Positions 34,629-42,911 of a stretch of DNA of 53,709 nt are shown here, piece after piece; the stretch's first letter is position 1, and each line of letters opens with the position of its first letter. Both the position numbers and the translations under genes were made by a program. The DNA comes from an uncultured Bacteroidales bacterium (GTDB lineage Bacteria; Bacteroidota; Bacteroidia; Bacteroidales; Paludibacteraceae). Location of the stretch: the NCBI GenBank assembly GCA_903911085.1, contig CAIWCC010000059.1, forward strand, positions 1-53,709, given 5' to 3'. The notes beneath the pieces were generated by a model that saw only the letters and a program-made list of their open reading frames with translations, did no database searches and was not told the origin of the DNA.

Positions 34629-35173
34629 TTTTTATTTTTATTGCTTTTTCAATTTCACTAAGCGGTGTTTTCTGTGATTTTTTTTGAAATCCATTGAATA
34701 GAACTACAATTTTATCCTCATCAAAAACAAAGAAAATTCTGTAAATATTTGAGTTGTATTAGATGCGCAATTCATATACACAATGGGTCGTTATAAAAAG
34801 TCGTATCAAATTGATTAATAATAATTTAAACAGTATTATTTAACTGATTGCGACTTTACTCAAACAAAGAGTAAACGCAAAGCCGCTAAGTTTTAAATAC
34901 CTGATATTCACAATCAAGAGAAAGAACGCTAAGACAAAAACTTTCAGTTTTTCTTTGCGACTTTGCAACTTAGGGGCTTTGCGTTCAAAAAATCATTTTT
35001 TATAACGAACTATTGTATACACTTTCACGAATTAATTTGATAAACTTTACAGGTAAACGGTCTTGGGTTCTGAGCAAGGTCAACAGATAGTCAACTTTTT
35101 GCTGTTCCTTATCTGTTAACCCCTCAATAAAATCTTCAAAATATCCGCCAAAAGTGATAATCGTTCGTTTCAT
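34584..35173 (-). pseudogene. higB: HigB/RelE-type toxin gene, split by a MITE and carrying a nonsense codon
   Basis: The 5' part (from ATG 35173) reads MKRTIITFGGYFEDFIEGLT ... LPVKFIKLIRESVY; the element at 34781-35015 then interrupts it and adds NSSL-stop. Beyond the element the frame resumes as VYELRI-stop-YNSNIYRIFFVFDEDK, then VVLFNGFQKKSQKTPLSEIEKA, the typical RelE/HigB (Gp49-like) C-terminus, to the stop at 34584. Removing the element and one target copy joins the parts in frame, leaving one in-frame TAA (probably from CAA, Gln). Two lesions make the toxin inactive. Assignment rests on the conserved YRIFFVFDE and FQKKSQKTP motifs. Confidence 0.88.
34775..35021. mobile_element. 235-bp MITE (34781-35015) with TATACA target duplications
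   Basis: Direct repeats TATACA at 34775-34780 and 35016-35021 flank a 235-bp element. Its ends are inverted repeats: CAATGGGTCGTTATAAAAA at the left and, read inward from the right, CAATAGTTCGTTATAAAAA (16 of 19 identical). A second inner inverted repeat, 34874-34892 with 34967-34985, has 18 of 19 identical (AACGCAAAGCC-G/C-CTAAGTT). No protein is encoded. It must have been moved by a transposase elsewhere in the genome. Confidence 0.88.
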
Positions 35174-35232
35174 GGTACAAAGATATGATAAGTTTAATGA
35201 TATTGAAACATTTTGAAGAGATATTTCGCAAA

Positions 35233-35273
35233 ATAAAACAGACTCACCTCATAATCAAGGCAAGTCCGTTTTT
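35233..35273 (-). terminator. Terminator hairpin, copy 3, after mutB
   Basis: AAAACAGACT and AGTCCGTTTT arms (one mismatch) with inner CCT/AGG pairing, 42 bases 3' of the mutB stop. Third member of the set at 32641 and 34255. Confidence 0.65.
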
Positions 35274-35314
35274 CAATAAATAGTAAATAGTAAATGACCA
35301 AATAGTCAATCCTT

Positions 35315-37441
35315 TTATTCTTCCAACAAAATTTCCATAATAGTTACGGCTGCTTTTGCTACAGGGCTACCTGGACCAAAAATGGCAGCAACACCAGCTT
35401 TGTAAAGGAAATCGTAATCTTGAGCAGGAATAACTCCACCTGCAATAACAACAATATCTTCACGTCCCATTGCTTTCAGTTCGGCAATAACTTGTGGTAC
35501 CAAAGTTTTATGACCAGCAGCCAATGATGATATACCCATAATGTGAACATCGTTTTCTACAGCTTGTTTAGCTGCTTCGGCAGGTGTTTGGAACAATGGT
35601 CCCATATCTACGTCAAATCCGCAATCGGCATAACCTGTGGCAACAACTTTTGCTCCACGGTCGTGACCATCTTGACCCATTTTGGCAATCATAATACGTG
35701 GTTGACGACCTTCTTTCTTGGCAAACTTTTCTGTAAGCTCACAAGCTTTTAGGAAAGTTGCATCGTTTTTTGTTTCTGATGAATACACGCCTGAAATTGT
35801 TCTAATAGTTGCTTTATAACGACCTGCAACTGCTTCGCAGGCATCCGAGATTTCTCCTAAAGAAGCACGTAAACGGGCTGCTTCAATGGCTAGTTGAAGT
35901 AAATTTCCAGTTCCTGTTTTAGCACATTCGGTAATGGCAGCCAAAGCAGCTTGTACTTCTACTTCATTACGGTTAGCGCGCAATTGTTTCAATCGTTCAA
36001 TTTGTTGAATACGAACTGCTGTATTGTCCACTTCTAAAATATCAATAGGTGCTTCTTTTTCCAAACGGTATTGATTTACACCAACAATAACCTGATTTCC
36101 AGAGTCGATACGTGCTTGTGTGCGAGCCGAAGCTTCTTCTATACGCATTTTTGGAACTCCAGTTTCAATAGCTGCAGCCATACCACCCAGCTTTTCAACC
36201 TCTTCAATCAACGCCCATGCTTTTTCTGCAATTTCGTTTGTTAATGTTTCAACATAATATGAACCAGCCCAAGGATCTACTTCTCGGCAAATATCTGTTT
36301 CTTGTTGAATATAAATTTGAGTATTACGAGCAATACGTGCTGAGAATTCTGTTGGCAATGCAATTGCTTCGTCCAAAGCATTTGTGTGAAGCGATTGTGT
36401 GTGACCCAAGGCGGCAGCCATAGCTTCGATACAAGTACGACCAACATTGTTGAACGGATCTTGCTCTGTCAATGACCAACCTGAAGTTTGCGAGTGTGTA
36501 CGCAACGCCAATGATTTTGGGTTTTTAGGATTGAATTGTTTTACGATTTTTGCCCACAACATACGTGCAGCACGCATTTTGGCAATTTCCATAAAGTGAT
36601 TCATACCTATTGCCCAGAAGAATGACAAACGTGGAGCAAACGAGTCGATATCCATACCTGCATTAACACCTGCACGAAGATATTCAAGACCATCAGCCAA
36701 AGTGTAAGCCAACTCAATATCGGCAGTTGCACCAGCTTCCTGCATGTGGTAACCCGAGATAGAGATAGAATTGAACTTAGGCATTTTTTGAGAAGTAAAC
36801 TCAAAAATATCAGCAATAATCTTCATAGAGAATTTTGGTGGGTAAATGTAAGTATTACGCACCATGAATTCTTTCAAAATATCGTTTTGAATAGTTCCGG
36901 CCATTTCTTCAAGTTTAGCGCCTTGCTCCAAACCTGCATTGATATAAAAAGCAAGAATAGGAAGTACAGCACCGTTCATGGTCATAGAAACTGACATTTT
37001 ATTCAATGGAATACCATCGAACAATACTTTCATATCTTCAACCGAACAGATAGAAACACCTGCTTTACCAACGTCACCAACCACACGTTCGTGATCGGCA
37101 TCGTAGCCACGGTGTGTAGCCAAGTCGAATGCTACCGAAAGGCCTTTCTGACCAGCAGCAAGGTTACGACGGTAGAATGCATTTGATTCTTCGGCAGTTG
37201 AGAATCCGGCGTATTGACGGATTGTCCATGGTTGCATAGCGTACATTACCGAGTAAGGTCCGCGTAAGTAAGGAGGAAGTCCGGCAGCATAGTTTAAATG
37301 CTCCATGCCTTCCAAATCATCTTTTGTATAAAAAGGCTTAACAGGAATCAACTCAGGAGTAAGCCATGTGCTTTCGGTCTGAGGAGCTTTTGACGTAACA
37401 GAAAAATTCTGAATGTCTATATTTTTAAAATTTGGTTTCAT
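35315..37441 (-). CDS. mutB: Methylmalonyl-CoA mutase, large (catalytic) subunit
   Basis: Adenosylcobalamin-dependent interconversion of succinyl-CoA and (R)-methylmalonyl-CoA, the key step of propionate formation in Bacteroidales. 708 aa. The N-terminal TIM barrel includes [38 protein letters not shown] and [12 protein letters not shown]. The C-terminal B12 domain (last ~135 residues) has the cobalt-ligand motif in [20 protein letters not shown]. It would form a heterodimer with MutA. The two genes are normally adjacent, but an ORF6N cassette lies between them. Its last 125 bp are duplicated at 32726. Confidence 0.97.
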   Translation of the reverse strand: MKPNFKNIDIQNFSVTSKAPQTESTWLTPELIPVKPFYTKDDLEGMEHLNYAAGLPPYLRGPYSVMYAMQPWTIRQYAGFSTAEESNAFYRRNLAAGQKGLSVAFDLATHRGYDADHERVVGDVGKAGVSICSVEDMKVLFDGIPLNKMSVSMTMNGAVLPILAFYINAGLEQGAKLEEMAGTIQNDILKEFMVRNTYIYPPKFSMKIIADIFEFTSQKMPKFNSISISGYHMQEAGATADIELAYTLADGLEYLRAGVNAGMDIDSFAPRLSFFWAIGMNHFMEIAKMRAARMLWAKIVKQFNPKNPKSLALRTHSQTSGWSLTEQDPFNNVGRTCIEAMAAALGHTQSLHTNALDEAIALPTEFSARIARNTQIYIQQETDICREVDPWAGSYYVETLTNEIAEKAWALIEEVEKLGGMAAAIETGVPKMRIEEASARTQARIDSGNQVIVGVNQYRLEKEAPIDILEVDNTAVRIQQIERLKQLRANRNEVEVQAALAAITECAKTGTGNLLQLAIEAARLRASLGEISDACEAVAGRYKATIRTISGVYSSETKNDATFLKACELTEKFAKKEGRQPRIMIAKMGQDGHDRGAKVVATGYADCGFDVDMGPLFQTPAEAAKQAVENDVHIMGISSLAAGHKTLVPQVIAELKAMGREDIVVIAGGVIPAQDYDFLYKAGVAAIFGPGSPVAKAAVTIMEILLEE

Positions 37442-37539
37442 TTTTTTTAAGATTTTTAGAATCCAGAATCCAGCGTAAAGACAAAACTGTCAATTAATGA
37501 GATTCAAAATTCGATTTTTGCTAAATATTATTTTGATAA

Positions 37540-37561
37540 GTTGTCGCAATTTGTGATATGC
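37540..37561. repeat. Left inverted repeat of the ORF6N cassette
   Basis: Starts GTTGTCGCAATTTGTGATAT. Matches the reverse complement of 38153-38174 at 18 of 22 positions, and shares its first 13 bases with the palindrome inside the gene (37934-37958). Confidence 0.6.
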
Positions 37562-37572
37562 TCCTTTTATGT

Positions 37573-38139
37573 CTACGATTCTTTTTTTACATAGAATCCA
37601 ATAGGATTTCGTGGTTTGTTTAGCTGTTTATTTTTACTCGCTAAATCAGCAAGTGCCAAATATATATCATCAAACTGCTTGTCATAATCTTCTTGTTCTT
37701 TACCGAGACTTTCCACGTCATTAAACAGTGCATTTACCTGTTTCTTAAGCTTTTCAATCTCTTGTGTAGTATTGGAATGAAGAAGAGCAAACTGCCTGAT
37801 AGCTACAAAAGCGCGCATGATGTTAATGTTAACCTGAATTGCAATGGGCGAACGTAAAATACCTGATAACATCGCCACCCCTTCCTGCGTAAATGCAAAC
37901 GGCGTAACTGGACTAAACTTTGCGTTCTCAGGTAGGTTGTCGCAATTTGCGACAACCTCTAACCATTCCTGCTTTGTAAGTTCAAACATAAAATCGCCAG
38001 GGAACCGTTCGTTGTTACGTTTAACAGCTTCTCTTAAACGTCTATTTTGGACATTATATAAAGCTGCTAAATCAAAGTCAAACATTACACGAAAACCTCG
38101 GATTTCGTGGATTTTATTTTGTATTACAGGTAACTCCAT
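37573..38139 (-). CDS. ORF6N-domain protein
   Basis: 188 aa. The N-terminal ORF6N domain (residues ~1-115: IRGFRVMFDFDLAALYNVQNR, FPGDFMFELTKQEWLE, PFAFTQEGVAMLSGILRSPIAI) is a DNA-binding-associated module first described in phage antirepressor proteins; the C-terminal part is a predicted coiled coil (IEKLKKQVNALFNDVESLGK). Such genes are abundant in Bacteroidota, often single and scattered. Palindromes lie before it (38155-38173), after it and within it, suggesting autoregulation or mobility. It breaks an otherwise logical mutA-mutB pair. Role unknown. Confidence 0.85.
   Translation of the reverse strand: MELPVIQNKIHEIRGFRVMFDFDLAALYNVQNRRLREAVKRNNERFPGDFMFELTKQEWLEVVANCDNLPENAKFSPVTPFAFTQEGVAMLSGILRSPIAIQVNINIMRAFVAIRQFALLHSNTTQEIEKLKKQVNALFNDVESLGKEQEDYDKQFDDIYLALADLASKNKQLNKPRNPIGFYVKKES
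37934..37958. repeat. 25-bp perfect palindrome inside the ORF6N gene
   Basis: AGGTTGTCGCAA, a central T, TTGCGACAACCT. Perfect 12-bp arms inside the coding sequence (codons for VVANCDN). Its left half recurs at 37540. Confidence 0.85.
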
Positions 38140-38152
38140 ATTTTCAAGTTGA

Positions 38153-38174
38153 GCTTATCACATATTGTGATAAC
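38153..38174. repeat. Right inverted repeat / operator of the ORF6N cassette
   Basis: Contains the perfect palindrome TTATCACA-TAT-TGTGATAA (38155-38173), 16 bases upstream of the ORF6N ATG, and ends one base before the mutA stop codon complement (38175). Inverted relative to 37540-37561. Confidence 0.65.
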
Positions 38175-40070
38175 TTAAATGATAGAGAGTTGTTTGTTAA
38201 ACCCTTGCAAAGTCTCCAATACATTGGTTTTTACATTTACAAAATGTTCAATTCCAATTGCTTTCAATTCGTCTGTACAAGCAGGAGCGCCAGCCACTAC
38301 AAATTGAGCTTTTCCTTTTGCCAATGCATAAGCAGCTGGAGCAAGTTCAGCGTATTCGTCGTCGCTCGAACAAATAACAATTATATCTGCATTTGCTGCC
38401 AAAGCAGCAGCAACACCCTCTTCAACAGTTGCAAATCCTAAATTATCAACTACTTCGTAACCAGCACATGCAAAGAAGTTACAAGCAAATTGAGCACGAG
38501 CAAGACGCATAGCCAAATTACCAATAGTCAACATAAATGCTTTTGGACGTTTTGCGGCACCTTCTGTTGCAAAACGCAAAGCTTCAAACTGAGAAGCACC
38601 ACGTACTGGCAATAATTTTTCAGTTCCGCTGTGTGAGCAACCACAATCTGCAACTTCCACGTTTTGTACTTTTTCGGCACCAATTTCGTTGAAGTTAGGG
38701 AATTGATTGGTTCCTAAAAGAATTTCGCGACGGCTTGAAACTGCTTTTAAACGACCAGCAGCAGTAGCTTTAATCGCTTGTTGAACAGAACCCGAAGTGA
38801 TAGCAGCTAAGAAACCACCTTGCTCTTCTACTTCCAGGAACAATTTCCATGCTTGAGCAGCTATTTCATTTGTCAAAGTTTCAACATAATAAGAACCAGC
38901 AGCTGGATCAGACACTTTATCGAAATGACATTCTTCTTTTAGTAATAATTGTTGGTTACGGGCAATACGTTCCGAGAATTCGTCGGTAGGTTTGTATATA
39001 GAATCGTAACCTAAAACTGTAAGAGAGTTCACACCACCCAAAGTAGCACTCATAGCCTCGGTTTGGGTACGAAGCATATTTACATTGGCGTCTAATATAG
39101 TTTTGTTGAAAGTACTTGTTTCGGCATGTACGCGCATTTTGGCTGCACATTTACAAATTCCATTTTCAGTACTTTTGCAATCGGCTTTTTTACATTCTGG
39201 TTGGTATGCATCTACTATCATTGCCCATAACATGCGTGCAGCACGAAACTTTGCAATTTCCATAAAATAATTACCACCAACACCATAATTAAATTTAATT
39301 TTTTTAGCTGCCAAAGAGGTATCAACACCAGCATCCACCATCATAGAAAGATATTCATTACCCCATGCTAATGAATAACCTAACTCCTGAGCAATAAAAG
39401 CTCCAGCATTGCTTAAAGTTGTAGCATTCACACCAATAACACGGTAAAATGGCAAACCAACAGCAGCAAGAACAGTTGCTTTGGTTTTTTCTACAATCTC
39501 TTCTTTTGTTAATTCTTTGCCTGCTTGCAACATGCGGTTCATTGGGTCAAAATTAATTGAACCATGCAATTTTGTAATGTCGGCGTTTTGAGATTTGAAG
39601 TAATCTGTTAGTAAAGTTGCCAACTCAGCAGCACGACTTACACAAATAGAAAAATTCAATTCACACGATTCTGCAATAATATCCTTTAATAATATAGCAA
39701 TAAAATCGGCACTTAAATCACCTTTTTGTAATTTGAATCCTAGTGAAGTGGCTCCTTTGCAAAGAATATCCAATGCTTTTTCATTTGCAATTTTAGCATC
39801 TAACACATCAATGTCTTGACGCACAAACCATTCATTACCTGGCTTAGTTCCACGAATATACGGGAATACACCTGGAGCCGAATCTTTGGTTTTGAGGTTA
39901 GCGATATCTTCCGAACGATAAAAAGGCAACACATTGAAGCCTTCGTTGGTTTTCCAAACGAGCTTCTTGTTGAAGTCAGCTCCTTTGAGGTCGGCTGTGA
40001 TTTTATCCATCCATTGCTGTGCGCTAACAGAAGGGAATTCAGCCAATAAATTTAATTTTTTTTCTGCCAT
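38175..40070 (-). CDS. mutA: Methylmalonyl-CoA mutase, small (non-catalytic) subunit
   Basis: 631 aa partner of MutB. Same barrel plan ([87 protein letters not shown]), but the C-terminal B12-like domain lacks the DxHxxG motif, as is normal for the small subunit. Residues ~291-308 contain an inserted Cys cluster, C-x4-C-x7-C-x-C, absent from MutB at the equivalent place, and a further CGC lies near ~480. A TAATTTTG element (40112-40105) is a plausible promoter; start ATG at 40070. Confidence 0.95.
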   Translation of the reverse strand: MAEKKLNLLAEFPSVSAQQWMDKITADLKGADFNKKLVWKTNEGFNVLPFYRSEDIANLKTKDSAPGVFPYIRGTKPGNEWFVRQDIDVLDAKIANEKALDILCKGATSLGFKLQKGDLSADFIAILLKDIIAESCELNFSICVSRAAELATLLTDYFKSQNADITKLHGSINFDPMNRMLQAGKELTKEEIVEKTKATVLAAVGLPFYRVIGVNATTLSNAGAFIAQELGYSLAWGNEYLSMMVDAGVDTSLAAKKIKFNYGVGGNYFMEIAKFRAARMLWAMIVDAYQPECKKADCKSTENGICKCAAKMRVHAETSTFNKTILDANVNMLRTQTEAMSATLGGVNSLTVLGYDSIYKPTDEFSERIARNQQLLLKEECHFDKVSDPAAGSYYVETLTNEIAAQAWKLFLEVEEQGGFLAAITSGSVQQAIKATAAGRLKAVSSRREILLGTNQFPNFNEIGAEKVQNVEVADCGCSHSGTEKLLPVRGASQFEALRFATEGAAKRPKAFMLTIGNLAMRLARAQFACNFFACAGYEVVDNLGFATVEEGVAAALAANADIIVICSSDDEYAELAPAAYALAKGKAQFVVAGAPACTDELKAIGIEHFVNVKTNVLETLQGFNKQLSII

Positions 40071-40258
40071 AATATATATTGTTTTCGAAATTTCTAAGCG
40101 GGTGCAAAATTACTACTTTCTATTGAGTTATAAGAATATTTAGGGAATTCTTTTTAATTAAAAACTGTCATTAAAAAGAAATTAGATTGCAATGTTTTTT
40201 AAGCATAATATTTCTCACCAACCAAAAAAAATACAAATTGCAAATTATAAAAAATATT

Positions 40259-41098
40259 TTACATTTTTATTGTTTTCACCACCACCCAATTGTTTTTTTC
40301 TTTAAAATCAACTAAAGTTAAGCCATTTTTATTGGCCTCTGCTTCTATTAATGGAATATCTTCTTTATAAAAACCACTCATATACAACTCACCACCTTTC
40401 GACAAACAAGTTGCATACTGCTCCATATCAGCTAATAAGATATTTCTATTAATATTCGCAATAACGATATCAAATTTCAATCCATCAAGCAACTCAGCAC
40501 CGCCTAATTGCACATCTATTCCTTCAATATTATTAATAGAAATATTTTCTATTGAGTTTTCGGTACACCAAGTATCAATATCTATTGCCACAATATCTTT
40601 TGCACCACGCATAGCGGCTAAAATTGCCAATACTGCAGTTCCACAACCCATATCTAGCAATGTTTTTCCAGCTAAATCCATTAACAATAATTGTCCTATA
40701 ACCAAGCTCGTAGTTTCGTGATGACCAGTACCAAAAGCCATTTTGGGGTCAATGATTATATCGTATTTGGCCACTGGTACATTTTTATGAAATGAACTAT
40801 GAATCACGCATTCATTACCAATAACGATCGGTTCAAAGAAATTTTTCTCCCACTCTTCATTCCAATTTTTCGATTCTATTTGTACAAAAGTGTATTCAAT
40901 GGCTGCCTCGATTGGAAACTCAACCATTAAAGTTTTTAGTTTTGTTTCGTCAAATTCGTTTTTAGTAATATATGCAACTAAACCTACTTCGCTAGTCACA
41001 AAACTATTGAATCCAATTTCGCCCAATTCTGCGGCTAATACATCTGAAATGTATTCTTCAAAAGGTTCAATAATAAAATTCACTTCAATGTAATCCAT
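40259..41098 (-). CDS. prmA: Ribosomal protein L11 methyltransferase
   Basis: 279 aa. Trimethylates L11 Lys residues and its N-terminus with S-adenosylmethionine. N-terminal L11-recognition domain (~1-100), then FGTGHHETT and the SAM-binding LLDMGCGTAVLAILAAMRG, DIVAIDID and IVIANI (NPPY-like) motifs. Complete. Divergent from the Gly-rich protein gene; TACTTTTG at 41216-41209 may be its promoter. Confidence 0.94.
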   Translation of the reverse strand: MDYIEVNFIIEPFEEYISDVLAAELGEIGFNSFVTSEVGLVAYITKNEFDETKLKTLMVEFPIEAAIEYTFVQIESKNWNEEWEKNFFEPIVIGNECVIHSSFHKNVPVAKYDIIIDPKMAFGTGHHETTSLVIGQLLLMDLAGKTLLDMGCGTAVLAILAAMRGAKDIVAIDIDTWCTENSIENISINNIEGIDVQLGGAELLDGLKFDIVIANINRNILLADMEQYATCLSKGGELYMSGFYKEDIPLIEAEANKNGLTLVDFKEKNNWVVVKTIKM

Positions 41099-41348
41099 AA
41101 TAAATATGATAAATATTAGTTTATTAATAAATAAAGTGTTTCAAAACAAACAAATAGCTTGAATTGTTTTAATTTAAAATCTTTGATAAACGTATTTTTT
41201 TGTACGTGCAAAAGTACTTCTTTTTTGAGACATTTCACTGACAAAAACAAAAACACTTTATAACTTTCAAACACTTATCAATTACACTTTCGATGGCACG
41301 ATTCTTGTTGATTTATCGAAAAATATAAAACAGTCCCAGACTAAAAAA

Positions 41349-41357
41349 ATAGGAGGC
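41349..41357 (+). promoter_or_regulatory. Shine-Dalgarno-like ribosome site
   Basis: ATAGGAGGC, 7 bases before the ATG at 41364. A perfect AGGAGG is unusual in this genome type, where most genes in the window have none. Confidence 0.6.
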
Positions 41358-41363
41358 AATATT

Positions 41364-42857
41364 ATGAAACGCTCTACTTTACTTATCGCCATTTCACTAC
41401 AAATTTCATTATCTGGAATTTGTCAATCGAAAGCTGCAATTATCGACGACATATATTTTAGGCCGAGCGATGCAAAAAACATTGAAATAAAACGTGTCAA
41501 CAAAGAAACACCAAATTACAAAAATGGTGCAAAGGAAATTATTTATATTGAACGCAAAAAAGCCGTTTCAAAAAATGTTCCTGACACTGTATATTTACTA
41601 GCACAAACCAATGATAGCACCGAAAATTCAAAAGAAGAAGGTGGCTATTTGAATGGATTTAATGGTAGTGAATCTGATATGGAATATGCAGAACGGATAC
41701 GTCGTTTTCATAATTCAAAGTATGCAGTACACATTTCTAGTCCTGCCTACAACGATATTTATTTTTTGAATAGTTATGATTGGAATGTATATCAAGATGG
41801 TTCGTATGCTTATGTAACTCCCACTTGGACAAACCCTTACTGGTGGGATTATAATACAAGACCTTTCGGCTATAGCAATTGGGGATTCAATTATGGATGG
41901 AATAATTACCCTTGGAGCTTTAATAGTTTTTATGGCGGCTTTGGTGGTTACGGTGGATTTGGTGGTTATGGTGGTTATGGTGGCTATGGAGGCTACGGTG
42001 GCTACGGTGGTTACGGAAATTATTATGGATATGGCGGATATGGGAATTACTATGGTTATGGTGGTTATGGAAATTATTATGGTTACAATAATTACTGGGG
42101 TGGTCAAGGTTATACACGACCAAATGCAAGTCATAACGAAGGCGATAGACGATCAAACAATATTAATGGAACTAGTCGCTTAGGAAATGGAGCTAGTGTT
42201 GCAAATACATCAAGATCTAGCGTAGTTGGTGGTTCGTACAATGGTAGATCATCAGTAAATAATAGTAATTATACTGCAATAAGTGGTAACGGTTCACGTG
42301 GCAGCAGTGCAGAATCACCTACTTTTATCAGCCGCAGTGGACGTTCAGTAAGTTTGCCAGACAATAATATTAGTAGTAGAAGTATTCAAAGTTCAGGTAA
42401 TGGAATAGGAGTTGTGAGATCGAGTGGCACTAGGACTATTGATGGAAATTTGCAAAGAGACTTAAATTCAAACAATATTACTCGTTCGTCAACTTCAACA
42501 ATAAATACTCGTCCACGCACAAGCATTAATAACAATTCATCAAATATAAGTTCTGGTGGATCAAGCGTTTCACGAAGCAGTTATTCTACCGAATCAACTT
42601 CTCGCGGAAGTTATTCAGTAGGTTCACCTGCTACACGCTCGTCATATTCAAGTGGAAATACATCAAGCGGATCTCGCAGTAGCAGCTATAGTAGCGGCAG
42701 TAATTCAAGCTATAGTAGCGGAAACAGTTCAAGTAGTAGTTCGCGTTTTTCAAGCCCAGCACCAAGCAGTAGTAGTTCTTCTAGCAGTAGTTCGGGCAGT
42801 AGCTCGGGCGGTGGATCACGAAGCTCTGGAAGCAGTTCAGGAGGCGGAAGAAGATAA
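41364..42857 (+). CDS. Exported low-complexity Gly/Tyr/Ser-rich protein
   Basis: 497 aa. Sec signal (MKRSTLLIAISLQISLSGIC). The first ~185 residues are a normal-looking region with WWDYNTRPFGYSNWGFNYGW at its end. Residues ~189-250 consist of GGYGG, GNYYGYGGY-type repeats; the rest is Ser/Gly/Asn/Arg-rich, ending in long Ser runs and GGGRR. This recalls adhesive or amyloid-forming envelope proteins, but function is unknown. The codon repeats can expand or contract by slippage. 54 bases ahead of the FadL-like gene, probably co-transcribed. Confidence 0.7.
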   Translation: MKRSTLLIAISLQISLSGICQSKAAIIDDIYFRPSDAKNIEIKRVNKETPNYKNGAKEIIYIERKKAVSKNVPDTVYLLAQTNDSTENSKEEGGYLNGFNGSESDMEYAERIRRFHNSKYAVHISSPAYNDIYFLNSYDWNVYQDGSYAYVTPTWTNPYWWDYNTRPFGYSNWGFNYGWNNYPWSFNSFYGGFGGYGGFGGYGGYGGYGGYGGYGGYGNYYGYGGYGNYYGYGGYGNYYGYNNYWGGQGYTRPNASHNEGDRRSNNINGTSRLGNGASVANTSRSSVVGGSYNGRSSVNNSNYTAISGNGSRGSSAESPTFISRSGRSVSLPDNNISSRSIQSSGNGIGVVRSSGTRTIDGNLQRDLNSNNITRSSTSTINTRPRTSINNNSSNISSGGSSVSRSSYSTESTSRGSYSVGSPATRSSYSSGNTSSGSRSSSYSSGSNSSYSSGNSSSSSSRFSSPAPSSSSSSSSSSGSSSGGGSRSSGSSSGGGRR

Positions 42858-42911
42858 TCACAATTGAAATTAAACATTTACAATTTATTTAATTGAAAAA
42901 ATATTCTGAAT

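Noticed and set aside
41715-42156. Long minus-strand frames inside the Gly-rich gene
   Set aside because: Their Ile/Thr- and His/Asn-rich repeats are the mirror of the GGY codon array on the plus strand, which has a signal peptide and a ribosome site.
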